From Maridesulfovibrio ferrireducens (GTDB taxonomy: Bacteria > Desulfobacterota > Desulfovibrionia > Desulfovibrionales > Desulfovibrionaceae): a DNA stretch of 64,000 bases. Below the pieces are notes generated by a model. That model was not told the DNA's origin. It searched no databases and was given only the letters and a program-made list of their open reading frames with translations. This document shows, in pieces, positions 26,047 through 32,027 of this stretch. How positions within the stretch are numbered: position 1 is the stretch's first letter; each line of letters starts with the position of its first letter. Location of the stretch: NCBI RefSeq assembly GCF_016342405.1, contig NZ_JAEINN010000001.1, positions 337,530 to 401,529 on the forward strand, read 5' to 3'. The position numbers and the translations under genes were made by a program.

Positions 26047-27234
26047 CTAATCCTCCAAAACCTTAACAGCCTTCCTGAGTCCATCAGGGGCAAGGTGTGC
26101 ATAGCGTTGAGTCATTTTGAAGTTACTATGGCCCATAAGCTCTTTTACAGTGTACAAGTCTGTTCCAAGCTGGACATGCCATGATGCGAATGTGTGACGG
26201 AGATTATGAAAGCACATTTTTTGTCTTGAGTCGTCTACGCCTTGGTTGAACATCTCCGCAACGATTCTGCCATATGTTTTAGAAACTCGTGCAAGTTTGT
26301 CTCCATTAACTGTGTTGAACAGGCGGTCTGAATTTGAATGAGGCTCTATAGCTCTTCGTTCTAGCATTTCGCGTACGGGCTTAATGAAAAAAGCCTTTCG
26401 GTTTACTGGGGTCTTTGGATCTCTGATATAAATATCTTCATTTTCGAAATCGATGTCCTGCCATGTAAGGGATGCTATTTCTCCGAATCGTAATCCGCAG
26501 TATAAGGCTAGAATAGCCATGTCGTGGGTTTCGGGGGATCTTGTTTTTAGCTCTTTGAAAAGTCTGGTTGCTTCATCTTTCGTCAAAAAGCGGGTGCGCC
26601 GATTGTCTTTTTTTGGGAGTTTCACTTTTTTAGTGGGGGAGTCTTCTGCAACAAGTCCATCGCGTTTTGCAAGATTCCATACTTGTGAGATCACGGCTAA
26701 AGCATAGTTGACAGATGCTACACTTCTACCCTTTGCAAACATAGCGGATGAAACTTTTTCAATATCTTTAGCTTTGAGACTTACAAGCTGAACCTTGCCT
26801 ATCTTCAGGCATATCCAATTTCTGTAGAGTGCCGATTCAGCTCCGAGAGACCCGACAGACTTATAGTTTTGCGTTGGCCAGTAGCTTTGTTTCCAGAAAT
26901 CAGAGAAGGTGATAGATTCTTTTTCTTTTGTTTTTATCTCTTCTTGTTCTTGCAGATATTTCTTCTGGTTCTTTTTCCGTTTTTCTGAAAGTGAGAAGTC
27001 GCCTTTGCCTGTTTTATAAGCTTCCTTGAGCTTTGAAAGTTCTATCGCTGCTTTTTGCTCAGTCCAACCTTCGCTAGCCCAACCTAGAGTCGGTTGAAAT
27101 CTTTTTCCAGCTGCCGCATAGCGTAAGCCATAGCACTTATCAAATTTGACCCCATGCTTTCGAGTTTCATGCTGGTACCAGCGAACACCTGAAAACTTTG
27201 TAGAAGTAATCCACTTTCTTTTTTCCTTCGCCAT
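26047..27234 (-). CDS. Tyrosine integrase of element 1
   Basis: A 395-residue phage-type integrase: a basic N-terminal arm-binding domain, a SAM-like core-binding domain (about 115-210) and a catalytic domain with R in Y-C-G-L-R-F-G-E-I, the H-N-L-R-H-T-F box, L-M-G-H-S-N and the nucleophile in Q-R-Y-A-H-L. I chose ATG 27234 (GGAGG 5 bp before) over the upstream TTG. It reads away from the att site at 27389, with GGTACCA arm repeats directly in its promoter region, so binding may repress its own expression. Confidence 0.93.
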   Translation of the reverse strand: MAKEKRKWITSTKFSGVRWYQHETRKHGVKFDKCYGLRYAAAGKRFQPTLGWASEGWTEQKAAIELSKLKEAYKTGKGDFSLSEKRKKNQKKYLQEQEEIKTKEKESITFSDFWKQSYWPTQNYKSVGSLGAESALYRNWICLKIGKVQLVSLKAKDIEKVSSAMFAKGRSVASVNYALAVISQVWNLAKRDGLVAEDSPTKKVKLPKKDNRRTRFLTKDEATRLFKELKTRSPETHDMAILALYCGLRFGEIASLTWQDIDFENEDIYIRDPKTPVNRKAFFIKPVREMLERRAIEPHSNSDRLFNTVNGDKLARVSKTYGRIVAEMFNQGVDDSRQKMCFHNLRHTFASWHVQLGTDLYTVKELMGHSNFKMTQRYAHLAPDGLRKAVKVLED

Positions 27235-27252
27235 ACGTGCCTCCAAAAGTGC

Positions 27253-27273
27253 GGTACCACTTAGGTACCACTT
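27253..27273 (+). repeat. Arm-type repeats, right end of element 1
   Basis: Two direct GGTACCACTT copies (27253 and 27264), 11 bp apart, upstream of the integrase. They match the copies at the left end (16194-16239). Confidence 0.75.
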
Positions 27274-27388
27274 TTTGTAAAAAACAACCTGAAATATGGT
27301 GATATGAAAATAAGTGTAAAGTCGTCAAGTTTCTTTTAAACAAAGGGATAATGTGACGTTTTGTGAGGTGAAATGAAGGGTGAAATAA

Positions 27389-27437
27389 TTGAATGGCATT
27401 CAAGAGGCCAAGAGTTCAATTCTCTTCAGCTCCACCA
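27389..27437 (+). repeat. att core, copy 2 (junction of elements 1 and 2)
   Basis: Identical over 49 bp to 16086-16134. It is the right end of element 1 and the left end of the prophage. No 5' tRNA half precedes it. Confidence 0.95.
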
Positions 27438-27445
27438 TATATTTC

Positions 27446-27480
27446 AAGGGTTTACGAGTAATGTCGTAAACCCTTTTTTT
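27446..27480 (+). terminator. Terminator after att copy 2
   Basis: The same 12-bp hairpin as at 16143-16177, with one base changed in the loop and the same T tract. Confidence 0.85.
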
Positions 27481-27505
27481 GTTTTACGTACAGCCTTTAC
27501 GTACA
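27481..27505 (+). repeat. Arm-type repeats, left end of prophage
   Basis: GTTTTACGTACAG (27481-27493) and TTTACGTACA (27496-27505). The 13-bp first copy recurs exactly at 60535-60547 near the right end. Confidence 0.75.
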
Positions 27506-27515
27506 AAGCCTCTAA

Positions 27516-27559
27516 AAACGCAGAAAACCCGCCTCAATTGAAGCGGGTTTTCTGCGTTT
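27516..27559. terminator. Terminator after the prophage integrase
   Basis: A perfect 17-bp stem, AAACGCAGAAAACCCGC with its complement, ten-base loop, 30 bp from the integrase stop. It blocks both integrase read-out and tRNA read-in. Confidence 0.88.
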
Positions 27560-27589
27560 GCATGACTTGCACAATTTGGCGATGAAAAT

Positions 27590-28615
27590 TTAAAGTTGTG
27601 GCAAAACCTCAGAAGCCCGCGCCCGATCCGCTGAATGTGGTTCGTAGTAATTTTTCATGATCATCCGGACGCTGGTTCCGGCCAAATAGGCTATGGTTGA
27701 CATCTCTATACCCTGGTTAAGCATCGTTGTGATCCAAAGGTGACGAATATCGTAAAGGCAAACGGGGTACGGTAGATCTGCACCTTTCGGGCCTGTTGCT
27801 CTGGTCAGTGAGCGGCGAACATGCGTAACAGGTTTGCCTTTGTATTCTATGATGAATCCGCTTTTGTGCTGCAGCTCCGAGAGGTAAACTTTTTTTATAA
27901 ATTCGTCTGAACATTGAATCGTAGCCCATTTATTTACTTTCGTATGAAATACTTTAATTTCGCCGGTTGTGTAATTCACATTGCTATCGTAGCGCAGGGA
28001 AAAGAAATCTAGCTTTCCCGCTCTTACCGGGATATTCCAGGCAACATCAAGAACCCATGCTAAATGGTCCGGTGAATGATCCTGAATGGATCTAAGATCC
28101 TTAACTGTAAGCATTGAATGACGGCTGGATTCTTTTCCTTTTTTCCATAGCCCTAATGGATTTTTTTGAATCAATCCGTGATCCTGTCCGAACTGAAAAA
28201 TAGATCTTAAGTATCCAATATAGCGGTTTCTTGTTGATTGGGAAGAATCTGAATAATGCGTGCTGATGATTTTCATAACATCGGCTTGAGTTATTAATCG
28301 GCAAGGTCTGCTACTAAGTTCTTCAGCAAAATAATTATTGAAAACGTTTGCCCAGTCTTTGAGCCATTTTTCCCGCCTGCCTTGCGCTTTTTTTTCGTCA
28401 ATCCACATTTGGCATAGCTCGTCAATATAGATCCCTTCAGATCTATGAAGCGGCAAGGCTTCACCCTTTGCTTTCTTAAGCTTAATTTCAAGATCAAACT
28501 GAGTAGCTTTTTTTTGTCCGGCCTGAGTTTTGCCGAATGAACGGGATCTTAGTTTTCCGAATTCGTCACGGAAATCAACAATCCAGTATCCATCTTTTCG
28601 CTTTCTAACACTCAC
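27590..28615 (-). CDS. Tyrosine integrase of the prophage
   Basis: A 341-residue integrase, unrelated in detail to the one of element 1. It has an AP2-like N-terminal strand region, a core-binding domain and a catalytic domain with R in N-I-P-V-R-A-G-K-L, the box Y-D-I-R-H-L-W-I-T (the second histidine position carries W), and the Tyr in K-N-Y-Y-E-P. It reads toward the att site at 27389-27437. The excisionase gene precedes it by one base. Confidence 0.9.
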   Translation of the reverse strand: MSVRKRKDGYWIVDFRDEFGKLRSRSFGKTQAGQKKATQFDLEIKLKKAKGEALPLHRSEGIYIDELCQMWIDEKKAQGRREKWLKDWANVFNNYFAEELSSRPCRLITQADVMKIISTHYSDSSQSTRNRYIGYLRSIFQFGQDHGLIQKNPLGLWKKGKESSRHSMLTVKDLRSIQDHSPDHLAWVLDVAWNIPVRAGKLDFFSLRYDSNVNYTTGEIKVFHTKVNKWATIQCSDEFIKKVYLSELQHKSGFIIEYKGKPVTHVRRSLTRATGPKGADLPYPVCLYDIRHLWITTMLNQGIEMSTIAYLAGTSVRMIMKNYYEPHSADRARASEVLPQL

Positions 28616-28616
28616 T

Positions 28617-28850
28617 TTAAACCTTTACCCTGTTGAATTTTCTTCTGCGCAGATTTGGTTGCTTGCTAAATGTTTCGGGACTCACCATCCAAAGATCAAG
28701 CATGGATTCCGGAAATCTATTCCGCTCCGGACCAGCTAAAGGAATCTCATAACCTTTTAATTTTTCATCGAATGTCGAAACTGCATATCCACAATATTCA
28801 GCCGCTTTTTTCTTGTTGTAAAACGGCCCCTTGATGCTAGTTATATCCAT
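28617..28850 (-). CDS. Excisionase-like / AlpA-like HTH protein
   Basis: A 77-residue protein from ATG 28850 (GGGAGG 5 bp before; the in-frame TTG upstream is rejected). The pattern F-Y-N-K-K-K-A-A-E-Y-C-G-Y-A-V-S-T-F-D, a basic wing and an F-P-E-S-M-L-D-L-W helix match the winged MerR/Xis fold. It is placed directly ahead of the integrase and probably co-transcribed with it. Confidence 0.75.
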   Translation of the reverse strand: MDITSIKGPFYNKKKAAEYCGYAVSTFDEKLKGYEIPLAGPERNRFPESMLDLWMVSPETFSKQPNLRRRKFNRVKV

Positions 28851-28955
28851 AATTGCCTCCCTCAAATCCCTTTAATAATGTGACTAATCTTTATAAAAAG
28901 CGTTGTTGATCGCCTAATTTAATAGGCTTTTATGTCCTCAACGTGAGGCACAAGC

Positions 28956-28972
28956 TAGGCTATTATATCCTA
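28956..28972. promoter_or_regulatory. Third repressor operator (O3)
   Basis: TAGGCT-N5-ATCCTA matches the two operators at 29524-29588 with one base changed. It lies in the 163 bp between the excisionase and the next gene, so it could control the integrase/excisionase promoter. Confidence 0.55.
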
Positions 28973-29013
28973 ATTATCAAGATAGTTATATTTAAAATCT
29001 TACAAATGTACAT

Positions 29014-29196
29014 TTGCAGGAAAATGAAGGGGTGGAAGTGGAAGATCCTATTGATGAACTTTTTCAGTTAGTTGAAGCAATTGATTTATGTAGTAAAACA
29101 GCGCCTTCAGGGTTGTCTTATATGTTGAAAATATTGAAGAACAGATTGTATCAAGTTGTTCTAAAGCTTGAAGAGGAAGAAGTGGTGAAGGAGTAA
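29014..29196 (+). CDS. Small acidic hypothetical protein (weak)
   Basis: A 60-residue frame, very acidic at both ends with a helical middle (L-S-Y-M-L-K-I-L-K-N-R-L). It would start at TTG 29014 or the GTG codons at 29032 and 29038; the GTG at 29032 has a GAAGGG just before it. It is convergent with the repressor. Not recognised, and may not be real. Confidence 0.35.
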   Translation: MQENEGVEVEDPIDELFQLVEAIDLCSKTAPSGLSYMLKILKNRLYQVVLKLEEEEVVKE

Positions 29197-29211
29197 TATA
29201 ATGAGGCCCGA

Positions 29212-29493
29212 TTATTTCGGGTCTTTTAGGTTTTTGTTGTACTGGTCGACCTGCCAGATCAGACTTGGGAATTCTATATTTAATATGCTGCTGATTCTTT
29301 CTGATTCTGAAAGTGTTAATTTTCTTGGTTTTCCTCCTCCTCTTGGGTCTCTGATTCTGCGCCATTGTCTAACTGCAATTTCTTCTGACAAGTCAGGGAA
29401 GAGTTGCCGCGCAAAATCTGAATGTGAGATTCTTTTTTCAGTAAGATAATTAACTATAAATCTCACAAAAACCCTTTCAAATTCTATTTTCAT
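29212..29493 (-). CDS. Phage repressor-like HTH protein
   Basis: A 93-residue protein with an HTH pattern (Y-L-T-E-K-R-I-S-H-S-D-F-A-R-Q-L-F followed by a recognition helix). It is divergent from the 87-residue gene at 29600, with two identical-type operators in the 106 bp between them, the standard genetic-switch layout. Its own promoter (TTTACT, 17 bp, TATACA on the minus strand) contains one operator, implying autoregulation. It is short and has no peptidase domain, so it resembles P2 C more than lambda CI, and induction would not be by RecA cleavage. Confidence 0.7.
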   Translation of the reverse strand: MKIEFERVFVRFIVNYLTEKRISHSDFARQLFPDLSEEIAVRQWRRIRDPRGGGKPRKLTLSESERISSILNIEFPSLIWQVDQYNKNLKDPK

Positions 29494-29523
29494 TGAGTTC
29501 TCCAGATTGCTTTTTGTACTGTA

Positions 29524-29588
29524 TAGGATTCATTATCCTAGCAGTAAAGGTCTATTTTATCCTTGACTAGATAGGATTATTAATCCTA
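29524..29588. promoter_or_regulatory. Lysogeny-switch operators O1 and O2 with divergent promoters
   Basis: Two 17-bp palindromes, TAGGAT-N5-ATCCTA, at 29524-29540 and 29572-29588, 48 bp apart centre to centre. O1 lies in the spacer of the minus-strand promoter TTTACT/TATACA. O2 overlaps the plus-strand TTGACT region in front of the gene at 29600. Confidence 0.8.
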
Positions 29589-29599
29589 AGTCTACATAC

Positions 29600-29863
29600 A
29601 TGAGAAACAGAATAATAAAACACATTAGATATATCGAAGAGAAGACGGGATCTTATTCTAGCTCTGCAAGGCTTTTGGGTATTGATCCACGCACTTACCG
29701 CAATCAGCGTAAAGATTTGAAGATGACTCGAAGCGCACGCAGGGCAATTATTTTAGCTGCCAAATATTTACGATTGAAAATAACGCTTAGAATTCTGAGA
29801 GAGGATTATGGCGTTCCAATTGAAGATATCCGCGCCGCATGTAAGCAAGCAAGAACTATATAA
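29600..29863 (+). CDS. Cro/apl-like small basic regulator
   Basis: An 87-residue basic protein with an HTH-like pattern (S-S-S-A-R-L-L-G-I-D-P-R-T-Y-R-N-Q). It is the first gene rightward from the switch and the likely antagonist of the repressor. No ribosome binding site is seen and the promoter is very close, so the mRNA may be nearly leaderless. The family is not certain. Confidence 0.6.
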   Translation: MRNRIIKHIRYIEEKTGSYSSSARLLGIDPRTYRNQRKDLKMTRSARRAIILAAKYLRLKITLRILREDYGVPIEDIRAACKQARTI

Positions 29864-29881
29864 AATAAACAGGTAAAACCA

Positions 29882-30370
29882 ATGGATAACAAAGAAAGCT
29901 TACTTCCTCTTGATGCTCTGGATGCCTTCAAACTTGCGCTTGAACTCAGCGATAAATCAAAACAGGAGATCTCGCATGAAATGGGCTGGCAGGACTACCA
30001 TACCAACCGGATTTTTTCCCCTGAGCATTACTATTGTTCTTATGAAGATCTTCCAAAGTTTTGTGCTGTTGTTGGCAATAATATCGTTATTGAGTGGCTG
30101 GCTGTTAAGGCTGAAAATTACGAACAGCCGTTGTCAGTAGAAGAGATTGATTGCACGGCTTTACTGTTTCGCGTTGGTCAGATCTTCGGAGAAACCAGTG
30201 ATGTGGGAACTGAGGTTCAGGCCGCTATAAAAGATGGCAAGCTGGAACCGTCCGAACTGCGCAGGATCATCAAAGAATTAACTCAGCTGACAGATAAAGC
30301 TATGAAAACGATCGGAGAGATCCGGAAGGCAGAAAGAGATCTTACAAAGATGATTAAGGAATCTGCCTAA
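29882..30370 (+). CDS. Phage CII-like regulatory protein (CP76 family)
   Basis: A 162-residue protein with an N-terminal HTH-like region (E-L-S-D-K-S-K-Q-E-I-S-H-E-M-G-W) and a C-terminal helical tail, in the size range of the phage CP76/CII regulators found in K139-like phages. It begins 18 bp after the previous gene in the same direction. It probably takes part in the lysis-lysogeny decision or replication control. Confidence 0.65.
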   Translation: MDNKESLLPLDALDAFKLALELSDKSKQEISHEMGWQDYHTNRIFSPEHYYCSYEDLPKFCAVVGNNIVIEWLAVKAENYEQPLSVEEIDCTALLFRVGQIFGETSDVGTEVQAAIKDGKLEPSELRRIIKELTQLTDKAMKTIGEIRKAERDLTKMIKESA

Positions 30371-30531
30371 TAAATTTTGCATGTCGACCTCCTTTGCTGA
30401 AGCCTGCCGAAGTCGGGATAATCGGCATTATCTGCGGTCCTTCCCTCCCTCAAATATAATAAATTAAATTGCATAGGGAAGGGCTGCAGATAATTAAATG
30501 AAGAGTGATAACAATTCAATATTTCAAATAG

Positions 30532-30567
30532 AAAACGCCCTAACCAAATACTGGCAAGGGCGTTTCT
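30532..30567. terminator. Bidirectional terminator before the TA pair
   Basis: AAACGCCCT / AGGGCGTTT stem, loop about 14 bases, with T/A tracts on both sides. It ends the CII-like transcript and, from the other strand, the antitoxin transcript (stop at 30587). Confidence 0.75.
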
Positions 30568-30586
30568 TGTGAAGGGTAAAAATGAA

Positions 30587-30961
30587 CTACAAAAAAGACT
30601 TGTATGAAATGTTCAGAGCTTCACCCAGCTTCTTGGCCATTTCCAAGGTGATAGGCCGAACACCTCTTTCCATTTCAGAAATGTTGTTCTTGTGTATCCC
30701 TGTTGCGGCAGCCAGTTCAATCTGTGTCATGTCTTCACGGAATCTTGCTCCGCGCAGAAGATCGCCGGGGGTAACATCTGGAAAAGCTTCATCTACGGTG
30801 ATGATTTCTTCTCCTTCACTGTTTTTTTCCATGACTTCAAGACCTGCCAGCAACCAGAAAGACTTTGTGCTTTCAATGATTTTAGCGGCCTCTTTTGCAG
30901 GAATACGGACGCAGAAATCAACCGAATCTTTTGTAATTGACCTTCTCGTGAGTTCCAACAT
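30587..30961 (-). CDS. XRE-family antitoxin
   Basis: A 124-residue protein whose C-terminal half is a Cro/CI-type HTH (M-T-Q-I-E-L-A-A-A-T-G-I-H-K-N-N-I-S-E-M-E-R). The N-terminal part probably contacts the toxin. The gene follows the toxin gene with a 44-bp overlap, the HigBA order (toxin first). Confidence 0.85.
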   Translation of the reverse strand: MLELTRRSITKDSVDFCVRIPAKEAAKIIESTKSFWLLAGLEVMEKNSEGEEIITVDEAFPDVTPGDLLRGARFREDMTQIELAAATGIHKNNISEMERGVRPITLEMAKKLGEALNISYKSFL

Positions 30962-31214
30962 ATTTGACCTCCATTACTTGAATACTGTTCTTTTCCACCT
31001 TCCAGACAGCCACATAGCGGGGTTTACCTTTGTTCAGGTGGCAGTGGTAAACGCTTTCCATTCCTTTCAACTGTCCATAGTTGGCCCAGCCGAATTGTTC
31101 TGGACCATCCTCTTTGAGTCTGTTGTTCAAAAGGAAGAAAGCCTGCTGCACTTGTTTTGGCAGTTTCTTGATTTGCTTCTGCAATTTTGTGGAAATGTTT
31201 ACTGTCCAGTTCAT
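30918..31214 (-). CDS. RelE/HigB-like toxin
   Basis: A 98-residue basic protein with the RelE fold pattern (K-L-Q-K-Q-I-K-K-L-P, then Y-H-C-H-L-N-K-G-K-P-R-Y-V-A-V-W-K and I-Q-V-M-E-V-K-Y-V-G-T-H-E). HigB-type toxins cut mRNA on ribosomes. As prophage cargo it would secure maintenance or act against other phages. Confidence 0.82.
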   Translation of the reverse strand: MNWTVNISTKLQKQIKKLPKQVQQAFFLLNNRLKEDGPEQFGWANYGQLKGMESVYHCHLNKGKPRYVAVWKVEKNSIQVMEVKYVGTHEKVNYKRFG

Positions 31215-31347
31215 GAATACAAAGTAAGCCCTGACAGGTTACTTGTCAACTATGATAGTTTATTTTTGTTTAGGATAGATCACCCTAGCTACTTGACAAA
31301 ATTAAAAGATAAAGGGCATTCTGAAGTCCTCAAATCTAGAACGGTGT

Positions 31348-31526
31348 TCTCCAGCCTAACTGGGGACTTTTTATTGCGCATTAGCGCACCCTATGAATCT
31401 GACGGGATTAGTCCATTCTTTTTAGAAGGTACTAATCCTGATAGACAGGGCAACCAGAATCTCCATGTTGTGAAGCATGGGGGCGTCGTTCTAGGCGTTG
31501 AGAATTCTGGTTGCTCTTTTGTTTTT
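31348..31526 (+). ncRNA. Candidate structured RNA with four consecutive hairpins
   Basis: No gene fits 31215-31570, but four hairpins follow one another. (1) TCTCCAG/CTGGGGA at 31348-31366 followed by CTTTTTATT. (2) TGCGC-ATTA-GCGCA at 31375-31388. (3) GGATTAGT/ACTAATCC at 31405-31438 with an inner TTCT/AGAA. (4) A 14-bp stem starting GCAACCAGAA (31450-31514) followed by TCTTTTGTTTTT. This is upstream of the plus-strand genes starting at 31571. It may be a phage small RNA or an attenuator leader. No known family is recognised. Confidence 0.5.
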
Positions 31527-31570
31527 GGGAGACTGAGCAGCCGACACTCAAAACTAGAACGGAGGCTATC

Positions 31571-31774
31571 ATGGCCAGACAAGACCTGTCCCCTAATCAG
31601 GCAATTTTCTTCCTCTTTGACGCATGCACTGCGCTCGAAACTCTTAAGACTTTACCAGACGAACAAATCTCCGCCGGAGCCAAGATTCTTATTGATCTTG
31701 TGGCTCATGGCGTGTGTTCGTGCGCGGTGGTTTTGGACGATGCAATTGATGTTGAAGCAGAAGGGGGAAATTAA
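31571..31774 (+). CDS. Small hypothetical phage protein
   Basis: A 67-residue protein from ATG 31571, with GGAGG five bases before it. Mostly helical, with two cysteines (H-G-V-C-S-C-A-V-V). Not recognised. It is the first of a tight run of replication genes (1-bp gap to the next). Confidence 0.65.
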   Translation: MARQDLSPNQAIFFLFDACTALETLKTLPDEQISAGAKILIDLVAHGVCSCAVVLDDAIDVEAEGGN

Positions 31775-31775
31775 G

Positions 31776-32027
31776 ATGGAAAGATTCACAGTTAAATTTT
31801 TGAATGATGATGCAGAGGATGCTACCTATCAATGTCCGTGTATGGCCATAGCCGCCAGCCTGTTTGCTGAAGAAGAAGCAGAAGTGGGAATGATCGAAAC
31901 ACAGGATGAATTTGACGATATGCCGCCCATTGAAGTTACGGATTCCGAAGGTAATAAAAAACTGTTCCGTATCAAAATCCGAAAAGAGATTTCATATATT
32001 CCTAGTGAGGTGGCTAATGACCAATAA
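31776..32027 (+). CDS. Small acidic hypothetical phage protein
   Basis: An 83-residue acidic protein from ATG 31776 with a GGGGGA site upstream. Its stop lies 11 bp inside the replication gene, so translation is coupled. A far longer frame through the toxin-antitoxin region in the same phase is spurious. Not recognised. Confidence 0.65.
   Translation: MERFTVKFLNDDAEDATYQCPCMAIAASLFAEEEAEVGMIETQDEFDDMPPIEVTDSEGNKKLFRIKIRKEISYIPSEVANDQ

Larger units (their letters stand above)
16135..27437. mobile_element. Element 1: mobilizable integrated element
   Basis: Bounded by two identical 49-bp att copies. Both ends carry GGTACCA(C/G)TT arm repeats (16194-16239 and 27253-27273), and a tyrosine integrase sits at the right end. 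Contents: AlpA-like regulator, primase-polymerase/helicase, iteron-like repeats, oriT-like inverted repeat, mobC, relaxase with nested mob genes, a tRNA-Arg fragment, a glycosyltransferase-like gene, a broken DUF6573-like gene and an AbiE pair. It has no type IV secretion genes, so it would need a helper for transfer. The internal tRNA-Arg fragment suggests it is a composite. Confidence 0.85.

Noticed and set aside
30582..31775. Very long plus-strand reading frame through the toxin-antitoxin region
   Set aside because: It is antisense to a convincing HigB/HigA-like pair and covers hairpin-rich DNA. Only its last 83 codons, from ATG 31776, look like a real gene.
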